Origin: a virus
DNA length: 64,000 nt
Direction: 5' to 3' (one strand)
Virus record (IMG/VR): IMGVR_UViG_3300008952_000004
Span: 62,001 to 126,000 of that record
Part shown: positions 50,030 through 58,965 of the stretch, piece after piece
How the letters are laid out: each line of letters opens with the position of its first letter
Numbering within the stretch: position 1 is the stretch's first letter
Translations under genes and position numbers: made by a program
Notes under the pieces: generated by a model
The model's database searches: none
The model's input: the letters and a program-made list of their open reading frames with translations, nothing else
What the model was told of the DNA's origin: nothing

Positions 50030-51031
50030 ATGTCCAAAGAACCTAAAGCGGCAGGCACACCTGGGTCCACCTCTACTAAAGCGGTGGATGCCACTAGATT
50101 TTATTCTGGTGCAAAAATACGTTTTTTTAGTATATCTCAGGGCACCAATGTGAGCTTCAAAGCATTTGTTAAAAGCTTTTCTGATAAATATGAATGTAAC
50201 TGGACTGAAACCCGTGCTTTCGGACGGATGGACCCTTTAACAACATATCAAGGTACGGGGAGAAAAATCTCAATTGAGTGGGATATTCCGTCATACAGTT
50301 TAGGAGAAGCAAGAAGAAATTTGAAGAATTGCTCAAAGTTGATTCAAGCGATGTATCCAAAATATTCTTCCACAGACGGCGCAGCTACATTGCAAACCCC
50401 GCCGTATTTTAAGGTCAAGTTTATGAATATGATAACAAATTCACGCTCATCCGGCGGCGGACAAGCTGCTACCAATGGCTTGTTCTGTACTATCGGTGGC
50501 TTTGAGTTTAATCCAGATTTTGAGGCAGGCGTATATGTGAAGGGGGGCAATATATATCCAAAAGTTATTAATGCGAGTGTTGAGATGACAATTCTACATG
50601 ACCACCTCTGTGGAGCCGGTGCGTCCAGCGGCTATAATTTTAGTTCTTTTCCGTATGGCAAGAGTAAAGCACCAATGACGCCAGAAGAGGCTCAGGAATT
50701 AGCATCAGCCACAATGCAGACGATGGCGACACTAGGTGGCGCAGGGGTTGCCGCCGACGCTGTTGCATATTCAGCCGGAACTGGTGGAGAGATCGACCCC
50801 GCCACAGCCAAAATGATGGCAGAAGCAGAGAAGGAATCAGAATCACTAGGCGCTATCGCTGCAAAAGGAGCAACGATGGGGCAGACGGAAGCACCGTTCT
50901 ATCAGAATGCACTCGATGCAATACCACAGACTAACAACGATTCCGTGGCGAAACAGGAACAAACAGCTAGCGCAGTGGAATCAGTTTTTGGTGCTGGCGG
51001 CGGTGGCGGCGCCGCCAAATATTTGGATTAG
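50030..51031 (+). CDS. Baseplate/tail-tube junction protein candidate
   Basis: 333 residues, ribosome binding site AAGGAG. The N-terminal ~200 residues form a beta-rich domain with F-S-D-K-Y-E-C-N-W-T-E-T-R-A-F-G-R-M-D-P and I-S-I-E-W-D-I-P-S-Y-S, then F-E-F-N-P-D-F-E-A-G-V-Y, resembling tube-like or hub-proximal proteins (T4 gp48/gp54 act at this junction). The C-terminus is Ala/Glu/Gly-rich and low complexity. Position between tape measure and gp53 supports a tube-initiator or hub role; the exact T4 equivalent is uncertain. Confidence 0.65.
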   Translation: MSKEPKAAGTPGSTSTKAVDATRFYSGAKIRFFSISQGTNVSFKAFVKSFSDKYECNWTETRAFGRMDPLTTYQGTGRKISIEWDIPSYSLGEARRNLKNCSKLIQAMYPKYSSTDGAATLQTPPYFKVKFMNMITNSRSSGGGQAATNGLFCTIGGFEFNPDFEAGVYVKGGNIYPKVINASVEMTILHDHLCGAGASSGYNFSSFPYGKSKAPMTPEEAQELASATMQTMATLGGAGVAADAVAYSAGTGGEIDPATAKMMAEAEKESESLGAIAAKGATMGQTEAPFYQNALDAIPQTNNDSVAKQEQTASAVESVFGAGGGGGAAKYLD

Positions 51032-51041
51032 GAGAAAACAG

Positions 51042-51377
51042 ATGCGCTATAGATTAAGAGACATGAACAATTCCTTGCAGCCGTTTTATTACGACTACAG
51101 TCAGAAACACAATAGAAGCCAATATATAACTCATTATACAACACCGGCATTCCACGTACTTGAGAGAGAAATTATCTCCGAGTTTGAGCACGTTCGGCAT
51201 ACTTGGAAGACCGGCGATAGATTATATAAGCTCGCTGAATTGCATTATAGCGATGCTGCATCTTGGTGGTTAATTGCGCTTTATAACAATAAGCCAACAG
51301 AGGCACACATTAATAACGGCGATGTAATTTTAATTCCAAAACCTGTGGGTCAGGTCCTAGCTAGGTACGGGTATTAA
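51042..51377 (+). CDS. Baseplate wedge protein gp53-like, LysM-type fold
   Basis: 111 residues. The correct start is the ATG at 51042, after GGAGAA at the end of the previous gene; the longer frame beginning at 50907 runs inside that gene. The C-terminal half has W-K-T-G-D-R-L-Y-K-L-A-E-L-H-Y, W-W-L-I-A-L-Y-N, and I-N-N-G-D-V-I-L-I-P-K-P, the LysM-like pattern of T4 gp53 and related wedge or tail proteins. In T4 gp53 joins neighbouring baseplate wedges. Shorter than T4 gp53 (196), missing the N-terminal extension. Confidence 0.82.
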   Translation: MRYRLRDMNNSLQPFYYDYSQKHNRSQYITHYTTPAFHVLEREIISEFEHVRHTWKTGDRLYKLAELHYSDAASWWLIALYNNKPTEAHINNGDVILIPKPVGQVLARYGY

Positions 51378-51382
51378 AAGTC

Positions 51383-54300
51383 ATGAGTTTTGAAGACGGA
51401 ATGCTCGGCGCCGCCGAAACAGTAGAAGCACAAGCCCGAGAAGCCAAATCAGACGCCGCAGCGGCTGCAAAAGAACCCTCGCCTCTGACTGCCAGTCAGC
51501 AAGCGGTGGCAAACGAAAATACAGTTTACCTTGGCGGCGACGGGAATACCGCCGAGGACGGGCAAAAAATAGCAAGATTCAATCAGCAGTGTTTTTTGAT
51601 TGATTACATGGATATTTTTAAATATCAAGCGCCTAAAGAATATTCTCACCTCACTGTTTTTGCTGACGGCGATCCCAATAAACTCATTCGATATTTGACT
51701 GGTGAATCAGGTTTGAGAACATTTATGCATTTAACTCCAGTTCAAATTGCAGCATTGATACCGACTGTTAAAATCTGGATCGTAAAATCTTCAGGTGCTG
51801 GCAATGAAAACTTGTCAAAAGCTGCCGCCGTACCGTTATATTTTTCGACAAATTACGAAACATCTGGCGTAGAAGCTATATTAAAAGGCACGGCACCACG
51901 AGGCACCGGGGTGGTACTTGAAGAAGTATATTATTCTTTGGACGGGGCAAAGGCTGGCAGCGCAGCGCAAGTCAATGAAGATTATAAGGTCACTTTAAAA
52001 TTTAAGGCAGAATCAATGGCAGCGTTGGATCATAGACCGCAAGGACAAAATGCCACTTTGATGGATCTTTTGGCAGGCGAGCCACTGTCAGCACTTGGCA
52101 GTGCAAAAGCGGTAGGTCAACACACTCGCATTAGGGTTCAGATGGGCTGGGCGACCGGCGAAGCAGGCAAAAATAAATTAACAGGAATACAAAAAAGTGC
52201 CGTTCTCGGCACGTGCATTCGGTTACTTCTGTTCAAGGCAGCTATTCCCCAGATCGATTTGATGGAGGATGGCACTGTACAAGTTGTTCAAGAATTTTTT
52301 GCACAGACAGAGCCAGATCCAGAAAGAGATGCAGATATACTTGGCGGTCACGTTAAGGATCAGGACAATTCTAGGGTTAAAACTCATGTTGAAGAGCAGC
52401 GTGTCCATCGAGCCACTACCAACGCCGCTCTTGGTACTCTGAAGAAAGAACTCGAAGCCAACGGTATCGAGCCAGGAGCGATTTTTCAAAATCAAGGGGA
52501 TGATCTTTTCTCTCAAGCATTTGGCGACAATTCCGAAAAGCTAAATCCGGTTGACTGGCAAAAGAAGATTGCACAAGCTAAGGGGATCAATTACCCCAAG
52601 GACTGGCAGGGGCAGAAGATGGGACTCAGGAGTGCCACAACCGCAGTTGCAGAGCTTCAAGCGAAGTGGGCAGAGGCAAAAGCACAAGAAAATATACAAA
52701 CACAGAGCATACTTCATGCCCGCTACACGAAGATGTTTACGGATCTCTTGGATAACGAGGAGGTTATGTCCGTTCAAGTACCAAAATCGATGCTCGGGGT
52801 TGGTGGTACATCAAGCTCGATTTTAAACGAGAAGGGTCACAGAGTTACCACGGGTATTAAAGAACAGGTGGGCGTTGCTCTCAATAACATAAAAAACTAT
52901 TGGGGTGAAATGCTCACAGGCAAACCCGGCGTCACATTCGAAAACACATCAACACAACAGAAGTATGGCAATCGTGCCGAACTCAGTGCCGTTCATGAAT
53001 ACAGATTGAATAGGCTTAAATTGTTCACTGGCGGCTCCCATTCTGTGAAAGAGCTGGATGACGTGAAAAAGGGTATTTCCAAAATGTCTACCAAAGATGC
53101 AGATACGCAAAAAATCAGTCAAGACAACATCTTGCGATCGCTCGCCTCCAATAGAGATGGCAATAAGGAGCAAGCTGCCAAGGGCAATATCACCATACAG
53201 GGTGGACTCCAAATCAATCCAGGCTTTTTACCAATGGATCCTTCAGGTGAGACGGTGAAAGTACACTATACGTACTTCGGTGCTCTTGTCAATTCGGCTT
53301 TGCGATTAACGGGTCATGACAGTATCCCACCAAAAGCGCGTATTTTGTTGGGAACATATACGTGGTCCCGTCCCGGTTCTAAGAATGCCGAGACTTTTCC
53401 ATTGGCTGACTTTCCTGTTTCTATGGACCTTTTTCGAGCTTGGTTGGTTAAAACTGTGGTGGCACCCGCCAAGTCATCTCTCGCTCTTAAAGACTATTTG
53501 GAATCGATGATTGAAACTTTGGTGCATGGTATGTTACAGCAAGGTAATTCCGGGTGCTTTGGTGGGAACGATCCGGCAAACCGCACACATACAAAATGGG
53601 ATACGTTTGAGGCACCATCGTCTGCCAAGGGAAGAGATAGACTTCCAAGGGGCAGAGTTACTGTTGAAACTGTTTCCGGGCTTATGATGAAACCATTGCC
53701 GGTTGAAGCTGTTCATCATCCTGGCTACGGCTCACGAAATTATATTTTGTTGCATGCAACTAATGAAAAGGCAAGCGAACAGTTTGGTGTAAGCGAAGCG
53801 GCAGATGATAAGAAAGGGTGTTATTGGCTCAGCGTCGGGCTAGCCACTGGTCCAATTAAAGAATTTAAATTTGAAAGATTAGAAGAAACACGCGATGAAT
53901 ATTTCAACTATATGGAGTCTAAAGAAGGCGGTAACGTAAAAGTATCTGACGCAAGAAAAAACCTGCTTCAGCAGAAGGACCTTCAACAAATGTACAAGGC
54001 ACAGGTTCAAATACTAGGGAACTCAGTTCTTAAAATAAATGGCGATGTGTTTGTCAATATTAACGGTATTGGCGCAGCCAAGGATCACTCCATAGCAAGA
54101 GGCTTGGGCTTCGGCGGTACATATAAAGTAATTAAAAAAGAGGGAAAAATAGATTCTACTGGCTGGTGGGAGGACGTTGAGTGTTATCCCACTCCAATGC
54201 ATGAGGCGCATAATAGACAGAACAGACTTGAGTATTGGGGAAAGCGACGAAGCGTCTTTGAGAAAAAACCAGAGGATATGACCCCTGAAGAACTTGCAGC

Positions 54301-54757
54301 ATTTACCAAAGAAGAGATGGCGCGTGAAAAAGAACTAGAAGCAGCACAAAAAGGCGCTGGTGTTGCCAAAAGAGCAGCGGAACAGGCACTGCGAGCCAAT
54401 GAAGTCAAAGCTGCCGAGCTTCGCGATCGCAGAATAAAACTTTTCCATAGTGTATTGGAGATTCAAGGCATCGATATGCAATTGTCGGTATATCAAGAAG
54501 CAGAACAATGGTTTGCACAAGAAGGCAATAAATCGAAGCAGGATTGGGATGCATTTATGGCATATTTGCAGTCCCGAGATGAGAACATGTTCCCTTTCGA
54601 AGGTACCAGCTTGCTGTTGAAAGATGAATTCACCTATGGTGGTAAAATCAGTTTGTCTGCTTATTGGAATGAAACTGACTTGGCAGAAGCAGAAGAATTC
54701 ATGGCGTCAGATGCCATCACCGGCAACAACTGGATCCTCGCGACGCAGACATTTTAA
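51383..54757 (+). CDS. Large baseplate/hub structural protein
   Basis: 1124 residues, starting six bases after the gp53-like stop. N-terminal ~40 residues are Ala/Glu-rich; then beta-rich regions with I-D-Y-M-D-I-F-K-Y and I-W-I-V-K-S-S, a Gln/Lys/Ala helical stretch, a mixed central region with W-S-R-P-G-S-K and M-D-L-F-R-A-W-L-V-K-T, and a C-terminal V-F-V-N-I-N-G-I-G region followed by a charged helical segment (~960-1030). I do not recognise lysozyme or protease motifs. The gene follows gp53, where T4 keeps gene 5 (hub-lysozyme), so a baseplate hub or spike role is inferred. Confidence 0.65.
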   Translation: MSFEDGMLGAAETVEAQAREAKSDAAAAAKEPSPLTASQQAVANENTVYLGGDGNTAEDGQKIARFNQQCFLIDYMDIFKYQAPKEYSHLTVFADGDPNKLIRYLTGESGLRTFMHLTPVQIAALIPTVKIWIVKSSGAGNENLSKAAAVPLYFSTNYETSGVEAILKGTAPRGTGVVLEEVYYSLDGAKAGSAAQVNEDYKVTLKFKAESMAALDHRPQGQNATLMDLLAGEPLSALGSAKAVGQHTRIRVQMGWATGEAGKNKLTGIQKSAVLGTCIRLLLFKAAIPQIDLMEDGTVQVVQEFFAQTEPDPERDADILGGHVKDQDNSRVKTHVEEQRVHRATTNAALGTLKKELEANGIEPGAIFQNQGDDLFSQAFGDNSEKLNPVDWQKKIAQAKGINYPKDWQGQKMGLRSATTAVAELQAKWAEAKAQENIQTQSILHARYTKMFTDLLDNEEVMSVQVPKSMLGVGGTSSSILNEKGHRVTTGIKEQVGVALNNIKNYWGEMLTGKPGVTFENTSTQQKYGNRAELSAVHEYRLNRLKLFTGGSHSVKELDDVKKGISKMSTKDADTQKISQDNILRSLASNRDGNKEQAAKGNITIQGGLQINPGFLPMDPSGETVKVHYTYFGALVNSALRLTGHDSIPPKARILLGTYTWSRPGSKNAETFPLADFPVSMDLFRAWLVKTVVAPAKSSLALKDYLESMIETLVHGMLQQGNSGCFGGNDPANRTHTKWDTFEAPSSAKGRDRLPRGRVTVETVSGLMMKPLPVEAVHHPGYGSRNYILLHATNEKASEQFGVSEAADDKKGCYWLSVGLATGPIKEFKFERLEETRDEYFNYMESKEGGNVKVSDARKNLLQQKDLQQMYKAQVQILGNSVLKINGDVFVNINGIGAAKDHSIARGLGFGGTYKVIKKEGKIDSTGWWEDVECYPTPMHEAHNRQNRLEYWGKRRSVFEKKPEDMTPEELAAFTKEEMAREKELEAAQKGAGVAKRAAEQALRANEVKAAELRDRRIKLFHSVLEIQGIDMQLSVYQEAEQWFAQEGNKSKQDWDAFMAYLQSRDENMFPFEGTSLLLKDEFTYGGKISLSAYWNETDLAEAEEFMASDAITGNNWILATQTF

Positions 54758-54784
54758 AGAGATATCACTTGAAAGGAGTAAGAA

Positions 54785-55996
54785 ATGTCAGATATCGGTG
54801 ATTTAATAAAACAATATGCAACAGCAACCAACGCGGGTAATCATAACACTCTTGAAACATTTCTCAAGCGCGATTTTTGGGCAGCAGTTGTACCCCAATT
54901 GGGCGCACCCCTAGAACAGACTATAAATTATTGGACCCAAACCGGTGCCCTTCACGGCAAAACCTCTCCAATTGGGGATTTGTGTTATTTGTCAGAAACG
55001 AACCTGAAGCAGTTTTCCTCTCCACTCCACAAATCACAGGAAGTTGTTATGGGGGTCGATTTTGTCGTCGATGCTTTTTTAGAACTTCAGACACATTTTA
55101 TGAAAGCCCATGGACTTAAAAAGCTTAACCCCAAAGGTATATCAGCGATTCGCAATCTGGTGCCCAAAGTGGGGTGGACAAGTTTCATTAAGGGACACAA
55201 CGAACATTTAGTCTCTTTATATGATATATTTGTTACAAAACGACTCAAGGTCGATCGAAGGCATCATAAAATAAAAAATTTAGATACCTACATAAAAGAA
55301 CTCTTAGAATTTTTAATACGTTCAAGAGGATTATCTTTTATGACTATGAGTGCATATGCAACATCAAAAATTTGCCCAAACGATGTTGGCGGGTTAAAGG
55401 TGGAAATAGCAAAACTTCCAAAATATGCCGACGCTATAAAGGTAGAATGGCTACAGGATCCAAATTATAATTTTTATAAGTCTTCAGCTCAAAATCATGG
55501 GTTTATGATAGATTATAACGCTCCCTGGAGTTTAACAGCAGACATTAGGCACCCTGTAATGAGAAAACATATGGAAACTTATGGAATCATTCCGGAAACT
55601 CTTTTTGAAGAATATTACCACAACACTTCTGGATTTAATGACTTTGCAAATCTGAAAGAGTTTATTATGAGTTCATATAATGTTTATATAGAATCTTACC
55701 CAACATACCAAGAATATGAGTTATGTGCCCGTGGTGAAAATCAGAAAAGAACGATAGTAAAAAATACGTACCGCCAGCGTTTAGATCTTTTTCACCCCAA
55801 TCAGATGTATGATGACGCATACTGGTTAGAATTATATTATTTTGTGAGGCTAACTGAGATGCAGGTTAAAAAAAGCAATGCGACGTTTAATAACGATGTA
55901 AAGAAAATAATGCAAATTTATAACTATAAAGGGCTTGACAATGCTTTAAAATATGTTACTATGATACTAAAGAACACTAGAACAAAGACGTTATAG
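54785..55996 (+). CDS. Conserved-looking structural protein of unknown function
   Basis: 403 residues, ribosome binding site AAGGAG. Aromatic-rich, with S-F-M-T-M-S-A-Y, G-F-M-I-D-Y-N-A-P-W-S-L-T-A-D-I-R and F-A-N-L-K-E-F-I-M-S-S-Y; a basic C-terminus ends K-N-T-R-T-K-T-L. The N-A-P-W ... A-D-I segment looks conserved in the way structural phage proteins are, but I cannot name the family. No exonuclease motif is visible, so it is not the missing part of the DNA polymerase that follows eight bases later. It closes the tail/baseplate block. Confidence 0.6.
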   Translation: MSDIGDLIKQYATATNAGNHNTLETFLKRDFWAAVVPQLGAPLEQTINYWTQTGALHGKTSPIGDLCYLSETNLKQFSSPLHKSQEVVMGVDFVVDAFLELQTHFMKAHGLKKLNPKGISAIRNLVPKVGWTSFIKGHNEHLVSLYDIFVTKRLKVDRRHHKIKNLDTYIKELLEFLIRSRGLSFMTMSAYATSKICPNDVGGLKVEIAKLPKYADAIKVEWLQDPNYNFYKSSAQNHGFMIDYNAPWSLTADIRHPVMRKHMETYGIIPETLFEEYYHNTSGFNDFANLKEFIMSSYNVYIESYPTYQEYELCARGENQKRTIVKNTYRQRLDLFHPNQMYDDAYWLELYYFVRLTEMQVKKSNATFNNDVKKIMQIYNYKGLDNALKYVTMILKNTRTKTL

Positions 55997-56003
55997 AGGT
56001 AAT

Positions 56004-57197
56004 TTGTTTTTTCAACCGTTAGATACTAAAAAAGAGTGCGCTGGTATATATGCCGATGGTAAAATACACAATGACAGCATACCTGTAGGCTTGACCGCAA
56101 CGTGGAAATATAGTTCTCATCTCGATTTGCCTTCTGTGGAGTATGCCAACTTGTATTGCGGCGGCAAATCAATAGCAGAAGTAGTACCAGATTCAAAGAG
56201 GGACAATTGGGAGCTTTTGAACAATAAGTTGCAGGCATACCTCCGAGCTTGCAATACCGCAAAGGTTGATTTAGAAGAAAACTGTTTTTTTGACATTGTG
56301 CCTGAAAAATTCTTATTGCAATATTGTGAAATGAGGAATGACGTTACTAAACACGTTATATTGAACAACAAGAAGCCCGCGAATTATGATTTCTTGTTAG
56401 AGTTAGTTAAGTTTTTATCAAAACTTAGGCACCAACACCTTAAACTTGATCTTACACCGCTCTCAAAGCTCGTGGCGCTGCCCCGTACACGCATTTTATA
56501 TAAGCGCCTTATGAAAAGATCGAGTCACTATATTGAATACGACCCGTTCAAATCTAAGACCGGTCGACTTACAACAACAAAATTAAGTTTTCCTATATTG
56601 ACATTAGATAGGAATTATCGCTCTATAATAAAACCACAGAATGATTTTTTTGTTGAGTTGGATTTTAATGCCGCAGAGCTTCGCACACTGCTGGCGCTCT
56701 CTGGCAGAGAACAACCAAAAACGGATATTCATGATTGGAACGCAAAAAATATATACCGTTCAAGCGTCCTGTCACGTGACGCTGCCAAGAAAAGAATATT
56801 TGCTTGGTTATACAATCCAAACTCTAAGGATTTCCTTCCTTCAGACGTATATGATCGAGAGAAAGTCTTGGTAAAATACTTTGACGGTAGTACAGTGACC
56901 ACTGTATTTGATAGAAACATTCCAGCCGACAATCATCATGCCTTAAATTATATTATTCAGAGTACTACAAGCGATTTGTTCTTAAAAAGAGCGCTAGAAA
57001 TTGATAAAATACTATGTAGTCAAAGCTCAAATATAGCTTTTTTACTGCACGACTCGTTGGTAATTGATTTTGCAAAGAAAGATATGGGTTTATTGAACAA
57101 CATTATAAACACGTTTAGTGACACGGATTTAGGCTCATATGTTACAAATGTTTCAGTGGGTCGCGATTATGGGAATATGAAGAGGTATAATAAATGA
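56004..57197 (+). CDS. Minimal family A DNA polymerase
   Basis: 397 residues from a TTG preceded by AGAGGT. It contains the PolA catalytic core: T-G-R-L-T-T-T (~186-192), motif A V-E-L-D220-F-N-A-A-E225-L-R, an O-helix R258-x3-K262-x3-F266-x3-Y270 with the exact PolI spacing, N-Y-I-I-Q-S-T-T-S-D (motif 6-like, ~315-324), and motif C H349-D350-S-L-V. Both catalytic aspartates are present, so it may be active. No 3'-5' proofreading or 5' exonuclease domain is visible, and the region between O-helix and motif 6 is much shorter than in Pol I. T4 uses a family B polymerase; whether one lies elsewhere is unknown. Confidence 0.85.
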   Translation: MFFQPLDTKKECAGIYADGKIHNDSIPVGLTATWKYSSHLDLPSVEYANLYCGGKSIAEVVPDSKRDNWELLNNKLQAYLRACNTAKVDLEENCFFDIVPEKFLLQYCEMRNDVTKHVILNNKKPANYDFLLELVKFLSKLRHQHLKLDLTPLSKLVALPRTRILYKRLMKRSSHYIEYDPFKSKTGRLTTTKLSFPILTLDRNYRSIIKPQNDFFVELDFNAAELRTLLALSGREQPKTDIHDWNAKNIYRSSVLSRDAAKKRIFAWLYNPNSKDFLPSDVYDREKVLVKYFDGSTVTTVFDRNIPADNHHALNYIIQSTTSDLFLKRALEIDKILCSQSSNIAFLLHDSLVIDFAKKDMGLLNNIINTFSDTDLGSYVTNVSVGRDYGNMKRYNK

Positions 57198-58030
57198 GCG
57201 GTGTCATAGGCTTAGGATCATTTGCTTGTGAATTAGCGAATGAGTTTAAAAAATATCCCCAATATGAGGTATATAATATCTTGGTTGGAACAAAAAAAAT
57301 ATATAGAAAGCGGGCACATATCCCTCCACAGTCAACACCGGAAAAATATGAAGAAAATTGCCCGTCTTTTAAAAAACTTTTTAAAACAAATCTTCCGGAA
57401 GAAGTATTGTTTGTTGTCGACGGCACCGAGCTTGTTTCGGCAGCATCTTTAAGAATCTTATCGGAAATCAAAGACCATAAAATAACTGTTTTATATCTCA
57501 ATTCGGCATCGCGAGCACTTTCAGAAGAACAAATTTTGAATGCCCGCGCTATTCGTGGGATACTTCAAGAGTATGCAAGGTCAGGGGTTTTTGAAAAAAT
57601 AATATTTGTTGACCTTGAACTGGTTGGTACCATATTACCAGAGACAACAATTAAAAGTTATTATTCTAAGATTCGTGAAATGGTTGTATCGACGTTGCAC
57701 ATGATCGAGGTGCTTTCGAGATCAAAAAGTGTGTTGGGAAATTTATCACCACCTCACGAGACATCTCGGGTGGTGACGATAGGAATAAAAGATTTCGAAA
57801 CTGGCAAAGAAAATATGTTTTTTCCGCTTGACTTTCCGAGAGAAAAGTGTTATTTTTATGCAATCGGGAAAGAAAAGATAGAAACCGACACAACGCTTAT
57901 GAAGAAGATTAAGGAACAAGCAGAGCAAGAAAAGACCACTCAGGTGAAACGCTCATATGGTGTCTATTCTACAGACTATGAAGATGATTACGTTTATGTT
58001 GTATATCGAGCTTCGGCTATACAAAAATAA
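57194..58030 (+). CDS. Rossmann-like protein, possible tubulin/FtsZ-like candidate
   Basis: 278 residues, ATG overlapping the polymerase stop by four bases. The N-terminus V-I-G-L-G-S-F-A-C-E-L-A-N-E-F (G6, G8) is a nucleotide-binding-type strand-loop-helix. At residues 71-90, L-F-V-V-D-G-T-E-L-V-S-A-A-S-L-R-I occupies the position and spacing where tubulin/FtsZ proteins have the glycine-rich G-G-G-T-G-S-G loop, but here the loop is degenerate. Later secondary structure alternates strands and helices and ends Y-V-V-Y-R-A-S. I infer a distant tubulin/FtsZ-like or other Rossmann fold; GTPase activity is doubtful. It is translationally coupled to the polymerase. Confidence 0.4.
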   Translation: MSGVIGLGSFACELANEFKKYPQYEVYNILVGTKKIYRKRAHIPPQSTPEKYEENCPSFKKLFKTNLPEEVLFVVDGTELVSAASLRILSEIKDHKITVLYLNSASRALSEEQILNARAIRGILQEYARSGVFEKIIFVDLELVGTILPETTIKSYYSKIREMVVSTLHMIEVLSRSKSVLGNLSPPHETSRVVTIGIKDFETGKENMFFPLDFPREKCYFYAIGKEKIETDTTLMKKIKEQAEQEKTTQVKRSYGVYSTDYEDDYVYVVYRASAIQK

Positions 58031-58038
58031 AAAAAAGC

Positions 58039-58067
58039 TTGACAAAGAGAATTTACTGTGTTACAGT
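58039..58067 (+). promoter_or_regulatory. Sigma70-like promoter before gp32
   Basis: TTGACA at 58039-58044, a 17-base spacer, and TACAGT at 58062-58067, a close match to the bacterial housekeeping consensus. It precedes the gp32, FKBP and UvsX genes and differs from the ACTATTTAT boxes before structural genes, suggesting early or middle expression by host RNA polymerase. Confidence 0.75.
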
Positions 58068-58076
58068 ATGGATTAG

Positions 58077-58126
58077 AAACTTAGAAGATTAGCTGAGTTT
58101 ACTTTAACAATTAGGAGAAAAGTTAA
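58077..58126 (+). promoter_or_regulatory. Structured gp32 leader, possible translational operator
   Basis: AAACTTAG (58077-58084) pairs with CTGAGTTT (58093-58100), one wobble, around an eight-base loop. Then TTAAC (58104-58108) can pair with GTTAA (58122-58126), enclosing the AGGAG ribosome binding site. T4 gp32 represses its own translation through a structured leader; these elements are placed where an equivalent operator would be. Function inferred. Confidence 0.5.
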
Positions 58127-58896
58127 TGGCAATTGATTTAAAAAAGATTCAAGAAAGAAAGTTCGCTCTTGAAAATCGAGGCGGCTCAAAACAAAAAAAT
58201 GGGTTTTGGAAGCCGCAAGATGGCGAACAAACAATTCGGATTATTCCGACGGCAGACGGGGATCCGTTTAAGGATTATTGGTTCCACTATAACGTGGGCA
58301 AGAATTCTGGTTTCCTTTGTCCGAAAAAAAACTACGGAGAGGACTGTCCTGTCTGTGAATTTGCTAGCAATCTATGGCGTGAAGGCGACGATGGAAGCAA
58401 GAAGATGGCTAAATCCCTCTTTGCGCGACAACGTTTCTTCTCTCCTGTGATGGTCCGAGGAGAAGAAGCTCAGGGGGTCCGAGTCTGGGGCTATGGAAAG
58501 ATGGCGTATGAGACGCTGCTTAACCTAGTGTTAAACCCGGAGTATGGGGATATTACCGATACTGAAGCTGGGACAGATTTGGTCATGACATATGGCAAAC
58601 CTCCCGGTGGGCAATTTCCATTAACAAAGCTCACACCAAAGCGCTCAACTTCGCAATTTTGCGAGGATGTGACACCTGAACGTTGCAAAGAAATTTTGGA
58701 TGCTATTCCAAACTTTGAAGACTTGTTTGATCGCAAGACTACTTCAGACGTTCAGGCTCTATTGGATGAATTCCTGCTTTCTGATGACGATGCCGAGTCG
58801 GCATCAACTGAGACAGTAAAATATTCTTCCACAAGCGATACAGCTTCGGAAGCGAACACTGTTTCGGATGCTTTTGATGAGCTATTAGGTAGCTAG
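58126..58896 (+). CDS. Single-stranded DNA-binding protein (gp32-like)
   Basis: 256 residues. The central domain has the T4 gp32 zinc motif in recognisable spacing: H54, C65, C74 and C77 (H-x10-C-x8-C-x2-C; T4 is H-x12-C-x9-C-x2-C). The N-terminal basic segment K-K-I-Q-E-R-K-F-A-L corresponds to the cooperative-binding part, and the C-terminal ~60 residues are acidic and Ser-rich (S-D-D-D-A-E-S-A), ending D-E-L-L-G-S, the tail that binds replication partners. It coats single strands for UvsX, primase-helicase and polymerase. Somewhat shorter than T4 gp32 (301). Confidence 0.95.
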   Translation: MAIDLKKIQERKFALENRGGSKQKNGFWKPQDGEQTIRIIPTADGDPFKDYWFHYNVGKNSGFLCPKKNYGEDCPVCEFASNLWREGDDGSKKMAKSLFARQRFFSPVMVRGEEAQGVRVWGYGKMAYETLLNLVLNPEYGDITDTEAGTDLVMTYGKPPGGQFPLTKLTPKRSTSQFCEDVTPERCKEILDAIPNFEDLFDRKTTSDVQALLDEFLLSDDDAESASTETVKYSSTSDTASEANTVSDAFDELLGS

Positions 58897-58902
58897 TTTA
58901 TT

Positions 58903-58937
58903 ATCCCACAGGGGGGCACAGGGTTATCAGGTGTCTC
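58903..58937 (+). promoter_or_regulatory. Leader RNA element copy 1 (before FKBP gene)
   Basis: GGGGCAC (58913-58919) pairs with GTGTCTC (58931-58937) using two G-U pairs, with an 11-base loop containing GGG (58921-58923). CCC at 58905-58907 lies just upstream and could pair with the loop GGG as a pseudoknot. The arrangement is repeated with compensating changes before UvsX. About 28 bases separate it from the ATG. Confidence 0.6.
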
Positions 58938-58965
58938 GAACCAATTTTATTTAAAGAGGAAAAAA

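Noticed and set aside
50907-51377. Longer gp53-like gene starting at 50907
   Set aside because: The extra N-terminal part lies in another frame of the preceding gene; ATG 51042 has a good ribosome binding site.
54785-55996. 403-residue protein as the missing exonuclease half of the DNA polymerase
   Set aside because: No D-x-E or other proofreading motifs; the sequence looks structural and ends the tail block.
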